Shown here: positions 36,691 through 50,100 of the stretch, one piece after another
Position numbering within the stretch: the first letter of the stretch is position 1
How the letters are laid out: every line of letters begins with the position of its first letter
NCBI RefSeq assembly: GCF_022458985.1
Contig: NC_061772.1
Span: 7,616,001-7,680,000 of the forward strand
Length of the DNA: 64,000 bases
Origin: Mugil cephalus
Taxonomy: Eukaryota; Chordata; Actinopteri; Mugiliformes; Mugilidae
Direction of reading: 5' to 3'
Made by a program: the position numbers and the translations under genes
Notes under the pieces: model-generated
Seen by the model: only the letters and a program-made list of their open reading frames with translations
Databases searched by the model: none
What the model was told of the DNA's origin: nothing

Positions 36691-39600
36691 GAAGGAGACC
36701 CCTCAGGACCAGAGGAAAAAATTACTGTCTCTCCTCACTCCCCCGACTTGCCAGCCTCCCTGAAGTAGGCTATGTTCTTGGCACAAAGCGCGCCGTGTGC
36801 GCAAATCGACGCGCAGCCCGTCAGAAACTACAAAACTACAGAGTCGAACGCGTCAGCGCCTGGCCGAGGTTAGATCGCCGTCTCTGATTCATGTTTGTTT
36901 GACAGTTATTAACCCAGATGTGCTTCCTGAGAATCAGGCTTCAAACTAAACGTGGGCAGCGGTGGATACTAAACTGATTCCAATAAATACTATAACTAAC
37001 TATATTACATTGAACTATCTGATAAGGTCCAGTTTATAAAGTTGTTATTAAGGCTTTTTAAGGTTTAATAAATTACTAGCAAATACATCGGTTGGTAATG
37101 CTGTATTAATTAATCAAAACAGCTTATCCAAACCATTACAAGGAGCACTGATGATATAATATACCTGATTTTTAAAAATTTTCTTTTTTAGTTGTTGATA
37201 TTTGTTTTCTATTATTTCTGTTACCTGTGTTTAATGGGTGAAAAAGGATGAGCGTTTTCAGGTTAGAGCCGAAGCTTTCAAGCTTTCCAGCTTTCCAGTC
37301 TCATTCATACATGGAGGCCTGATAAGCCAAAGCGGATCTGCTTTTGGAAAACCTGGAATGAAAACACACATGACTTGATTTTGATCTCAGCCACATGAAA
37401 GGCTTCATCAGCAAAAGTACTTCCTATGTCTTGGGAGGGAGCGGATAAGGAGAGCTGGACTACAGTTGCTGGCAAGGTGAAATAAGGGTCTCCTAGTTAA
37501 AAGGAAAAAAAAAAAAAAAAAAAACAGGGTTCATCGGGTGTCACTGTCGTATCTCCTTACTGACTGCAGAGGGCTAGCTGTGTTGTGACCCAAATAGTTC
37601 ACATTTTATTCCATCATGTGCTCAATTTCTGTCTGAAACATCTCAGATATTTACAAGAGCGTGGCCACTCAGAAGGAATGCCGGCAAACCGAACCCTCAA
37701 GGACACTGCCAGCTCGCTCTCTGAACTCTGCAAAATGCATGTTTAACAGGAAGTCTGGCCCATCATGCATCAGTTTTCTTTCGTAAGTGTCTTGCAGTGA
37801 TGCTAGCGAGGGCAGCTATTCTCTGTAGGGAGAAGAAAAGCCAGAAGAAAAGTCAGGCCAAACAACCTGCATTTCATTGCATCTCGTCTAATAAATTAAA
37901 AATACGTTTTTATCACCTTTGTCCCTTTTACCCCTGGCACCATTTGGCATCAGACAACTCTTCGGTGAGTGAAATGTCTCTGAGAGGTTTCTTATCAATT
38001 CCAGACCTTCTATAAAAGCTAATATTTCAGTCACTGATACTTAAATCTATCCAGATGTCTAATGGAGATCTTGGCCCTCTTTTACTGGGAATATGAGAAC
38101 GCTATGATGGGACAAGTGTGTTTTCTCCTGTAGTGTCGTCACATATAACAGATCCTGGTGATGTTCAAGTTGGCCAAAGCTACAGCTGAGAAGCAGAAAT
38201 AAGAGTAAACCCTTTGCCCATAGTATTTGACTCATTTCATAAAGTTTTGCCTTTGTTGACTTTCTCTGTGTTCACACTCGTTGGCATCCTTTCCTTCAGT
38301 TGTTTTTGACTGTACAACATCCAGATTTCTGACCACATGAGGGCATGTGTGTCGCGTTTCTTTACTGTGTCCACCACTTGCTCCTGTCCTGGCCGAGTTA
38401 GCTCAGCAGTTGGGAATGAACAGATTGGGTTTCTGGCCATCGGAGCTCGGCTGCGTCTTGGGCAGCGCGTTAAAGATACGGCTGCACACACACACACAGA
38501 CGGCAACCAAGATAATGCCATCCTACCAGGATGAAAGGGATTGTGTAAATGTGCAAAAGATAATCTGGATACTCTGAAAAAACAATTCTACTCGCAGACC
38601 GTGAAAGCACCATCATGAAACTCATGTTGCTTTGAGGCAAAGGTTAAATTCAGGGGCTCCATGCTTCTGATTTCAAGAACTACAAGATCAGGTTTAAACC
38701 ATATTTTCTAGTTGCTTAAGTTGTTTTTCTCCATGGTTTGTTTGTTGAAGCGTTCCTCCTCTGGATCCTTTTGTTCTCCGTGACAGAAAAGAGACCATTC
38801 AACCAACAGACACAAATTATAGTTGCTGTGTTAAACTCTTATTTCATGCAACCTTAATGAAGTCTTTTGTGTTTGGTTTCGAATCAGGACGACATCTTTA
38901 ACTGTTCTGCATCTTTTCAATTTTACTGTTTTATGATTGTTACCAGACGACAGTTCAGAAGGATTTACTTTTTTTTTTTTTTTGTAGGACACAAAACCTC
39001 AGCGTACATTTCCTGGCACTTTAGTAATGATTTATCCCACGATGAGGTTTTATTCTCATAAGTATTGCTCATTACTCGCTGAATCAGCCCTTATATATAT
39101 ATATATACACACACACACTGTATATCTGGTTCCAGGCCAAGCAGCTCTGTGGAAGCCTGAGTTGAAGACAACAGGAGGATTACACAACTCAAACATCCCT
39201 TACTCGTTTACTTTTCAACATTATGTAACCATAAGCAGGTGGGCTGTGAGTTTTTCTTTACATAAAGATGAAGGAACAACCAACCACCGCACACGCACAC
39301 ACACACACACTGTATGTTGGTTGGTTTATTTGGACAAGGAGCTCGTGGAGGTCCTTGAAACCCTGGCTGCCATAATGTTTACTTTCCTTAGGAACTGTGT
39401 GAGTCCTAGAGAGCCTCTAAACAAGACGCACAAAAATGAGATGCAGAGGAGGAAAAACTGGGGGAGACTAAATGAAGAGACCATATGGTGTAAGAGGCTG
39501 ATTATAAAAACAAGCCAGTGGGAGGACTTAACGAAAGAGGACACACATAAAACCACAAGTACGGAAAACCAGGTTTGTCAAATGTAAACACGAGGAGAAT

Positions 39601-42080
39601 CCCATTAACGGAACCTTGTGTAATGAAGCGTTGGTGATTTGTAGTGTGTTTAATTGTGGACCAAGTACAGGACGGTCCCTGATGTACCTACTTCAAGAAC
39701 AGTTGGTTCAAAAACAAACATCAGAGGCAACGTTATGGGGAGAAACGACAATACACCTGGCACTAGTGTGAAGAAGGATCAACTCTTCAGTTTCTCATAG
39801 TCCCTTCGTAGTCATTGCATCTGGAAACCTAAGATTTGACCATCTTAGAGCCAGTGTAAGAAGCATGTTAATCCATATGAATGTGACTGATTGGAAGGAA
39901 GCTGGAAAAAATACATCAGGTGTCTTAGTACAGGGCCAACTGAAGTTGTCCAAGATTTCCCACATTAAGTATTTAATAGTCAAAGCAGGAAGTGCCGTCT
40001 TTCATTTCGAAAAAAAACTCCCACAGATGGATTATGATTCATCCATGAGTGGTTCAAAACACACAAATCGCAGCTGTCATTTTGGAGATTTCGTAGAATT
40101 AACCGGATTCAATCACTTGTTTGCTGCTGAGTCGTGGTGGTTTTAAGTGCTCGTCTCCCGTCTATTGAACTCGTGACTCATTAGGCTCAAGACCTGTGAG
40201 TGGAACACACAGATGTGACGAGGATTCATTGTTCTCAGGGCTTTGTCTCCCCAGGAGGGTAATTGTTTTTTTTTTTTTTTTTTTTTAAATAATCCAACAA
40301 CAGTCTTATGTTACAGAAAAGTAAACTGTAGTACAACAGTAAAGCCATTACTTTTTTTTTATTTTAAAGATGTGGTGGACCCTGCAAAGTTATGGCCATC
40401 CTACACTGTTTCAACAAACCACTAAAAGGTTTAAAAAGGACCGTGGGGAGGAGCTGGCTAACGTATATACAGCCACCATCAACCCCGAAGCACGACTGGT
40501 GCGGACACTTGTGAGTATAGGTGGTCGATCGGAAGGTAACCCAACATGTAATCATATCTTCAAGCTCGCCTTCAGACGAGGAGATTTCGTAGTCGCCCTC
40601 TCACTTTAACAAGGAAAACACTTGATTGTATGTTTTAGAGCGGAGCCACATTTCCAAGCTACAGTCAGGAAGGAATAAATAGTAAGGAATACTAAAGGGC
40701 AGGAAGAAAAAAGAAAAAAAAAAACACCTTACATGGCAAATTTTTCAATGAATGGTCTGCTTCCCATTAAAACCAAGCAGAGGCGAGCGGAGCAGCTGCC
40801 CTAAAGAGCAGAGAGGCAGGCGGGGAGCCAGACCACAGGATGGGGAGATTTACTACACACAGTGTATGTTGACACACAAGGACAAGTAATCAATTAACAA
40901 TGTGGGGCAGACCAAGACTCTGTGGATCATTTTGTTGTTCTGGTTTATTGTGCACATTATCCTGTAGGCCAGTCCACGGTGTAGAGGCTGCTGAGGTTTT
41001 TTTTTTTTTTTTTTTTTTTTTTAGCATTTACTGTATCATAAGAAAGCCAAGTAGTCTTTTTGACTACGCTCAATTAGCAAACTGCTTTTAGCACAATCCT
41101 TTATTTGAACAATAAACAAAATAGAATGCTGGAGCCTTAAAATTAAAAGACAGTATAGATTTTGTTTTTAGGTCATTATCCCAACAGTTCCCAGCAGACA
41201 ATAGTGTTAGGAGCACACACTGAAAGAAAAAAAAAAACCAAAACAAAACAAAAAAAGACATTGTTGAAGCATTTCACCAGCACATTTCCTGACCAGCCGT
41301 CAGAGACTGAGATAAAACTGTACAACAGAAAGCTCAAGGTGTCGCTTTTAAAAGCCCCAACTTCCAAAACAGTCTTTGAAAGCAGGGGAAGAAAATATGC
41401 AAATCAACAATGTAACAATTTGTGCAGAAATGACTACAAAGCCCGCAGCACAACTGAACTATGGTGAGAGTTAAATTATGAGACCGACGTGCCGTTTCGT
41501 GTGTGAAGAGTCGCGAACTGCGATGAGCCGTGCCAACAAGACCTCGGGTGGAAAAGGCAAAATAAAGTTGGGATTAAACTAAGTTAATGGAAGGCAGAAG
41601 GGCCTGTTTAATGTTGTCCTTTGGTTTAGCTGGGGAAGGTTTCTGACTTTGAAACCCACAAGAGTCTAGACAATGATGCTAAAAAGACAAAAAAAAAAAA
41701 ATAATGCAAGGAATTATTTCAATCTAATGTGCGAATTTAACAATTTAATTTGGAACTGAGAGATTAACTTACTCAAAATTTGTAAACTTTGTAAAAAGTG
41801 ACATGTTAAATAAACTCAAATCCACACGCTGCCCCTAAAATACAGGACATTATTTTAACTCTTTTTTTTTTTTTTTAACCGAAGGTGGAAAACGATCCCA
41901 CTGTCTGGTACGAGTGAGAAACTAAAACCAGTGCTTGAGACAATAATAGAATATTTGGATTAAAGCCTAAATTATGTGGCAATACTCAAGTGTTAATACT
42001 GAGAATCTGGTGGTTGGAATGAAATGGAAAAAAAATAAAAAATATCAAAAGAAAACAAATGACAAAATGGAAATAAATAT
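36691..42080. other. intergenic DNA between crispld2 promoter and usp10 3' end, no gene seen
   Basis: No exon-like sequence could be recognised. The longest frame (39027-39587) runs through TA and CA microsatellites and is rejected. A and T homopolymers occur near 37503, 38968, 40264 and 40997. It may hold crispld2 regulatory DNA, which cannot be told from sequence alone. Confidence 0.55.
39091..39118. repeat. (TA)n-(CA)n microsatellite
   Basis: A TA run joined to a CA run. A separate CA run lies at 39293-39310. Confidence 0.9.
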
Positions 42081-42101
42081 CAAGCAAAGAACTAGTTCAA
42101 T

Positions 42102-43966
42102 TTTATTCGTTGTTGTGCTTTAGCCTGTGTAATTTCGTTTCAAACACAAATTCAAATGCAAGCATGTTTTTCTGAGGGGAGCGAGGGCATTAGGACATCC
42201 AATAAATGATCAATGACAAAAGAAAAAAAAAACAACTAACATCTTTTAGTAACTCAAACAAAAATCATCACAATCAATGAATGATCAAATAAAAAAAAAA
42301 AAATCAATATCTTCAACTAAAGCAAACACCATCTCCTTTTGTGCGCATGTCCAGTTCCTTTATGAAGCGCTTTGCACAGATGTAGTCCCACTTCCCCTCA
42401 ACACTCGGCTCTCCCTCGACTGGGAGGAATGGCCGAGCCACAAAAGAGTAAATACAAAGGTGTCAGGTACATTCCCTTAACTCTTCACAGACATTAGACT
42501 AGCAGTTGCCGCCCGATTATGGTTAGACTCGTACACCGAGTGGAAAAAACATCACACACTGAACCTAAGGCAGCCCCCGCTTTCTGCTGAGTTGGGGGGA
42601 TAAGATGGGTGGTGTGGCTCAAAACTACACTGATAAGCCACCAGTACACAGGTGGAACCTTTACACGAGAAAAGACAGAACAAAACAAAACAAAACAAAA
42701 AAAAAAATGAATGGAGAGAAAGAGAGAAGGAAATGTACAAAGGCAGGTTTTGCAGTGGAATCTGTCTTGATTGGTTGCCACATCTCCAGTGCAAGAACTG
42801 AGTCTAAAAACTGGCGCAGTCCTTTAGGACCCAAACATGTTTTCAGTCAGCTAGATCTCTTTCATTTTTTTTTTTTTACTTTTTTCTTTTTTTAACATTT
42901 GAATCTAAATATTTGTAAAATATGCATTTGCCTGTCATATTGTAATCATCAGTCTGTTTATACTTTGTGCACAGAAGCTTAATTGTTATTAAATTCTAAA
43001 GCGCATTAATATTTTCTTTAAGATAGGCCTTCTAACTCTAAACCCAAATAACCATGACAAGGATCTCTCAAAACAAGGAAGCTGTTCAGTTCCCATTCGT
43101 TGCACCACCTATCTGTTTTTTTTTTTTCTCATGTTTTTGATGGCTCAAGTTGTACCTAGTTTTAAAAGCATCGTTAAAGTGAGGAAATGGAGAAGAGGGA
43201 GGTTGGTGGTGACGGAGAAGAAAACAATCTGGCCTTGGGAGGAGAGACTCGTGATAATGCTGGTGCTGGGCCTTTTCAATGCACGAGGGCAAATAACAGG
43301 CTTTTAAACTGCTGCGAATTCAATAGGCCGACAGTTCCCCTTTACTAAAAGGCAAACACTGATATCTAGGTCATTTCCTTAAAAAAAGGTCATTTGAACG
43401 AGAGAATTACCCCAGCAGTCCACTTGCAGCCTGTGGTAGACAGTTCTTCCTGTGTGAGTGAGTCCACTGTTCACTATCTGAGCCAAAGCCGTGGGCTCAG
43501 TCAGAGGTGAGCCTCAGGTCCTAGTGTGCGACCTCAACCCCACCTCTGTCGATTCAACAGTCTTTCCTTGCTGCTCTTAAAGGATAACAAAAAAGGAAAA
43601 AAACAAAAAAACAAAAACAACACAGCAGTGGTACACAGAGAAGAGAGAGCAGTCACAGGGAAATCTTTGTGAATGCAGCTTGCTTCTCTTCTTCCGACAA
43701 GAAAAAGGAGACAAAGGAAAAAGAGGTGTTGGAAAAGCTGGTTCTCAGGAAAGCGGGAACAGGAGGGAAGAAGAGGAAAATCTTGCAAGAGAACAAGTTG
43801 GGCAGTGTTCCTGTTCATTAGTTTGGTGTGTGTTTGTGTCACGTGTGCATGAACTGTCAACGAGTGCATTTTGAGCATGTATGTTCCGTGTTGTGTGTCT
43901 GTGGATGTGTCTTGAGTATCGTTTGCGAGAGTGCTGGGATGCGTGTGTGTGTGTGTGTGTGTGTCT
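42102..43966 (-). other. likely usp10 3' UTR with candidate polyadenylation signal
   Basis: AATAAA on the minus strand occupies 42102-42107, about 1.86 kb after the stop codon. The stretch includes A-rich and T-rich runs and a TG microsatellite directly next to the stop codon (43941-43964). The true cleavage site is not decidable here. Confidence 0.4.
43941..43964. repeat. (TG)n microsatellite abutting the usp10 stop codon
   Basis: About twelve TG units end two bases before the usp10 stop codon at 43967-43969, so the mRNA has a CA repeat at the very start of its 3' UTR. Confidence 0.95.
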
Positions 43967-44154
43967 CTACAGCAGGTCGACGCGGCGGTAGTACAGCAGG
44001 TAGGCGGTGCGCTCTGCAGTCTGCTTCACCACCTGGTACTGGTTGATGACCTTCACTGTCTGGTCGTCAATGCGCAGCCAGCCGTTAAGACCGATGTGGA
44101 AGACATCCGTGGTGTAATGACCGCCGGTCGCGCTGTTTCCATGGTGATAGACAA
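43967..44154 (-). CDS. usp10: usp10 last coding exon with catalytic histidine and aspartate
   Basis: A 188-nt exon after tcgccag. It reads [19 protein letters not shown], then [19 protein letters not shown] and ends YYRRVDLL with TAG at 43967-43969. GGHY holds the catalytic histidine and IDD the catalytic aspartate. Nearly identical to the human end. Confidence 0.97.
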
Positions 44155-47100
44155 CTGGCGAAAGAGAGGGAGGGGATGAACGAAATGTGAAATATTTCAT
44201 TTAAAAGCCATTATCAATGATTTCGATGTTTATCTTCATTTAACTGCGGCTGCTTTTCATCAAAAATACATTCCGATTACTGCGGTTGTAACTTTGACCC
44301 TTTTTTTAAAAACAGCCCTTTATTCCGTAAGTGTTTTAACAATTTATTATGATCCCTAAGTACTTCCTGAGAGGGCAACTGTCAACCAGATGTATTGAGG
44401 TTCAGTGTAGAAAAAAACTGCGATTCCCCTTGGCAGAGCTGTTATTTTGGTGGATGAAGAAATCTCATCATCAATTCACACGGTGACAGCAAAACGACTC
44501 CCTCTGGAGCCGATAAGACGTGAACCAAACACATAAACAAGAAATAACAAACATACCTGCAAAGAGCCTGTAAGTTCTTTGGCCTTTCACAACTTTGCCT
44601 CGCACTCCAGAGGATAAGAGATCTGAAAGGAAATAAAGGTTGAAAGAAGAGAAGATGCCAAGACATAATTGCAGAAAGTTTTGCTGCTCAACTTGAATTA
44701 AATTCTCTTTGTGTCAGTGTTACTTGGTTCAACAGCACAAACACTGTCCTGAGTTTACATCCTTTTAGCAGTTTGAATGGGAGACAGTGGATTGCAGCAG
44801 CTTCAGCCTAAAGCTGAACATCTTGTTTTATGAAATGATGAAACTGAAAAATTTCCAGTTTACTGCAACACTGTTATTCTGATTTAGCTGAATCCCTTAT
44901 TTCAGCTTCCCCTGAGTCATTGGGCAGTCTGATTAAATCAGTGTGAATTGTTGCACTGTGTGAGTGTGTTAGGGCTGCACGATAAATTGTTTAAATAAAA
45001 TAAATAAATTGCGATCTCAATCCACACATACACGTGATCTTATTTTGAAACGCAACGATTAAACATTTTATTTCACGAGCGGCTTCACAAACAAATGCTC
45101 CCATATCTTCCCAGATTTTATCAAGCGCCCCTAAAGGCAGCACTGCTGCTGACTCCCCCCTCGATCTATGGTAAAGCGTCTTTACAACATGTGATTCGGT
45201 GGAGGAAGCCTGTCTGTAGCTGAGTGTGTGGAAACAGTGAAGGAGGGAAGCAGAGAGAAGTCAGCGGTAAAGAGACTTAAATGGATTGTGAAGAAACCTG
45301 AGGTGGTGGTGGCGAGAGTCACCCACAGAACCGAACTGAATTCGTGCCCAAAAAAGGTTGGCATTCGGCGGGGTGGAAGTATTTTGGATTTAAGCCAGAC
45401 AATGACAAACAGTCTGAGGTGCACTGCAAAGCGTGTTCTGCCCTTGCCGCAGCACCGCAAGGCAACGTGAATGACCATTTGAATGTATTTTTTCGTTTTG
45501 TTAATCAGTGCAATAAACATTTTGTAAAAAAAAATCGTTCCAAAGCACAGTGATCTCAATTCTAAGCAAAAAAAAAAATCGTGATTCACATTTTTTTTTT
45601 CCAGAATCGTGCAGCCCTAGTGTGCGTCATTCTCAACAGAACCACCATGAACATGTGGTTATTTGGAACTTTGGAAAATATGTTGTTAGTCTGACTGAAT
45701 GCTGCATGGACAAAAAAACCCACAAAAATGGCCATCAAAGAATGAAAACAGCTAGTAAACTTCATCAACTTTCAATACAGGCACATGGCACAGTTCCTGA
45801 CCTGAATACAACAGAGTGTGTATGGAAAGTCAGTAGGTCAAGATACAGCCCTATGGTGCTCAGTGGAGTGTGGGTCTTTCCATACCTTTGCTGATTTCCA
45901 GGTCAACAGGGTAATCAATGTTCTTGGTCAGTTTCTGGCAGCCTCCCGTCTTTTCAAAAACAAATCTCTTGAGATGGAGCACCAGCACAGGCGGCAGCTC
46001 TTCTAGAGTTACCCTCCGACTTATCTCAATCTGGACGTGAGGACATACAGATGAACACAAGCAGTCAGGGAATGTACTGTAATCGTAATAAAATAGAACC
46101 TAAGGAAAGGACTGTAGTTTCAAAGAAAAGTTTGCAAGGTTTCATTTGAAACTGTAGACTTAAGGTCAAATAAAATAGAACTCTTGTAAACAAAACAAGT
46201 ACAGAACAAGAGGTGACAGTTTGCTGGAATAGCAAACACGTGCTAAGGTTTTCAGAGCGGCGACTCATAAATCGCTACGGGTTTTGGCTTTTAAAAGTAC
46301 GAAAGACGTCAGTCAAGAGGTAGAACATTGCTTTAGAGGGACACTAACAAAATGATGGGTTTATCGGTTTAAAAAAAAAAAAAAGTACAAAGATGCCCAT
46401 TATACAGCTGGAGTGCAGATGTCACCAGCACCAGCTCTTTCAGCTTAACCTTCAAAGACTGAACAGTTTTTAGATAGTTTTCTATTTTCTGCAGTTGTTA
46501 CTAGGGCTGTACTGAGGCATGGAAAAACTATGTTTGTTTTGAGAAGAAACTCCCATAAAGATTTATGTATTGTACAATGTGTGAACAATGTTCTTCTGTA
46601 GAGCGCTGATTTATTACAAGAATCCCAAATATCACAGAAAAACACAGTGTAATCCAAGATCGCATAAATAACCAACACAACAACTAAATAGTACATTTTT
46701 ATTCTTAGAACATTTCCAACTGAGTAAGTGTAGAGTATATACCTCTTGCTTGGTTTTAGATGTGTAGCCCTGGACTGACTCTCGAGCCACCAAGGTCTCC
46801 AAAGCCTCCTGGACAGTGCGGATCTTCTCTGACTGGATGTCCAGCTGCAGGGTGAAGAAAGGCTGCAGAGTGGCTGACTCTTTAGAGTTTTGTTGATACA
46901 CCACCGATCTGATGGAGAAGCAACAGTTAGTTAGATGATGTTGAACGCAGCATCTGACACAGATGCTTATCCATCCTTATCAGCATGTGATAGCTGCTAA
47001 AAGACTTTAAATCTAGACCAAATTACTCTCAAACAGTTGTTGCAGTGATTTGTCTCCCCAAGACAAACCAATTACTGTAAAAAAAGAAAAGTCCATGGGT

Positions 47101-50100
47101 AACAGCCAAGCTCAGTGGGCATACACACCGCTCTCTGTAAACATACACCCATGTATTCTAGTTCTCTGGGCACAACGGTTTCTGAGAAAATAATCCTTCA
47201 AGATGCCAGAACTGTGCCAGACCAGAACCTCACAGAACATATTATTTAGGCAGGCAGCAGCCGCACAGGTTCTTAACTTTCCAATTTGTCTGAAAGCTAA
47301 GACCTTTGTTTGTGGATGGGTGCCCCACGTCTTGCTGTCGAGACTTGTGACCACAACCGGCCCACAGTGGCTGTTATTCTGAAGGACTGCGGTGCTTGCT
47401 GGAAAACTGGGGGCGGAAGACCGATTTGTGATGCTACTGAAGAGGTCGAACACTTTAAACTGTACGACCAGGCCAGGAGGCGCAGATGGAGCTGAAACCA
47501 TCACTTCCTTATGCTGGCACATTATCGAAAAGTCACAGAACAATGACAGTTTCCTGTGTATGCACCGTTCATTATTTAAACAAAACCTAATCTTGACCCC
47601 ACCTGTCAACATACCTGATGTGTCCACCAAAGATATCGGTGATGGGTGTGCGGACAAAGTCAGCCTGGCGAGTGATGGAAGTCTTGTTTCTGGGACCCAC
47701 TTGCTCCCACTCATCCTCACTACCTTCTTCCTCCTTATCAGCAACTTCTTCCTCTACACCTGGCTGGGACTCCGGTCCATTGGGTGTGGGAGCTTCTGTA
47801 AAGGTAAAAAAAAAAAAAAAAATGGAAAGTCAAATGACTGAAGTGCTTTCAAGTGAACTCTCCTGTGACGGTTAACTAAATTGCAGGGAACTCGGTAGCA
47901 TGCAAAGAGTAACTGACTATGTGATATGGTGGTAAAAGTTGCTTACTCTCTTCCTGAGGCGAGATTAGTTTCTTCAATGCCAGCATCTCCTCGTGCAATC
48001 CATTGAGCGTGAACCCGAGATACTCCTCCGCATCCTCTTGTCGGCCCTGGAAGCAGAGAATAAGAGCATCAGCATCAATTACCGGACACTACAGAGAATG
48101 CCTACTGTCAAATAAAAATGCCTGCTGGCAGACATGAATGTGCACACACATTTCATTTAAACAGACAGGGAGTTGTGTACGCAGCGACACAGGATGAGAT
48201 TAAGCCTCATTAAATATCAAAAAACATCTTTTAGCATTTAGGTAATTTCTTTCATTAAAACTCCCCAATTCTTAGCGAAAAATATGACTTAACAAATAAC
48301 TCCCTCAAGTACTGTCTGTTCCAGACGAGGTGCATTCAAAGTGTGATCATTAAAAAAAATAAACAAAAAAATAAAGACGCATCACGCTGACGCACTGCTT
48401 TAACGTGAATATGTAACGCATCATAGCTTACCTTCTCAGAAAGACTTGACTTGATGAGAGTGAGGAGTTTGTATATGTAAGTTGGTTCAAAGGGGACACC
48501 AGGCCGGATATCTTTTGTGACCTTATCACCAACACCTGAGGACAAAGTTAGAAACCGTACATTAGTGGTGCTGACAGAAAGTGATACTACACGTCTTTGG
48601 TCACGCTGCTTTCACACCTTACCTTGCTGTTTGGCTTTAGATGGCACAGGCATATTGTTGAACTCATTCACCAGCCGTACACTGTCAGAGACAAAAATAA
48701 GAAATAATAATGAGAAAAAAAAGTAATGGTACACGTTTCAGAAATTTGATAAACCCCTAGATCTTATGCTCCTCTTTGCCTAAAACAAGTCATACCCAAA
48801 GTCACAGTGTCGCTAATATATGCAACTGACATTTTCAAATGTCTGGTGCGGACTATTTTTCTGGACATTTACTGGAACCTTGGAAGTGTAATGGGACCAT
48901 TTCTGTTGTGTTTAAGCTGCTCTTGAAATATCATGAGGCTCAACAGATAAGTCGAATAAATCTCTGTTTGCGACTCGTCTGACATGAGCGTTTACTGAGT
49001 CTGCAGATATGACTGCATCCTGAAATGGCGTGCATAATTATAACATTAAGAAATTAAGCTTTCCAATGTTGTTTAAGATGTGTTGACACATTGACAGGTG
49101 GCCTAGTTAACCCTGAGGTTGGGCTGTGAAGCGCTACTTACAAGTTGTCCATCATGGGCGTGGAAGTACATGGTCTCTGCGTTTCATTATGCAGAGGAAT
49201 GGACTTCATCAGGTGGTACATGGGAGGGCATGCAATCAGGGCCTGTAGGGTCTGAGTGCTCAGAGTTAGGGAGGAAATCAGCAGGTAGGAGAAGCAATAT
49301 GACAAGCTGTTTTCTGTATTATTTTACAGGCTACAAAGCGGTGCAGTACATGAATGAAGGATGAATGAAGGTATATTAAGGACCTAACACTATACTTTTT
49401 TTAAAGCCATGTGCTTAGCAGTGACACAATAAGAGCAAGTCACAGCCAACTACATCTTTTAAAAAAAAAAGCAAGCGAAAGGATACAGCGTTGATATAGC
49501 ACCAGTTTCCCTTGTTGATCAGTCCTCTCGGCTGCAAAGACACTGGTTTATGTATCAACTTCACATTCTCAATAAGTTCTGGGGATTCAAACAAAGACAA
49601 TGTACTTAAACAGGTAGGCCTGCACAAAAAAAAAAAAAGCAATGAAAATACGACATACTTTTAGTCACAGTGAAATACATTATGGCAAATCATTTTCTCA
49701 ACAATAAGGAGATTTTTTTTCCCCCATTTCCTCAAATCAAATGTTCCTTCTTCTATTCACGCCTCTAGTGACAACAGCACAAGAGACTGTCTGAATAAGA
49801 GCAAGAAATGCTGTACCACGCCTAGGAAGGGAGGCTGTCATTCAGAAACACAGCTCCCATGGTAACGTGGACATAGGTTTACACAAAGCATTTACAGAGA
49901 GAAAAACCACTGAAATAGCTGTGCCCACAACACCAACGACAAACACATATTAGTCAGCAGTGTGTTCACATGTATGCAAATCTCCCCTGCATGTACTCGG
50001 CTCATCAATTCAACTACTGTTTTAAAAAAAAGACATCATCATAAACAAGCAGATAATTGAGCTTACTTTGGAACAACAATTTTAAACGGATCCACTTAGA

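Noticed and set aside
36328..36768. A 146-codon plus-strand frame over the crispld2 promoter
   Set aside because: It lies opposite the TATA box and 5' UTR candidate and encodes no known motif; GC-rich promoters often leave long open frames.
38388..38460. tRNA-like start (gagttagctcagcagttgg)
   Set aside because: It resembles a tRNA D-arm with an A box, but no matching B box (GGTTCGANNCC), anticodon stem or acceptor pairing follows.
39027..39587. A 186-codon open frame on the plus strand
   Set aside because: It reads through TA and CA microsatellites (IYIYIHTHT and RTHTHT peptides), which removes stops artificially.
47112..47744. A 210-codon minus-strand frame
   Set aside because: Only its first part is real: it is usp10 exon 47615-47795 in a shifted frame plus the following intron.
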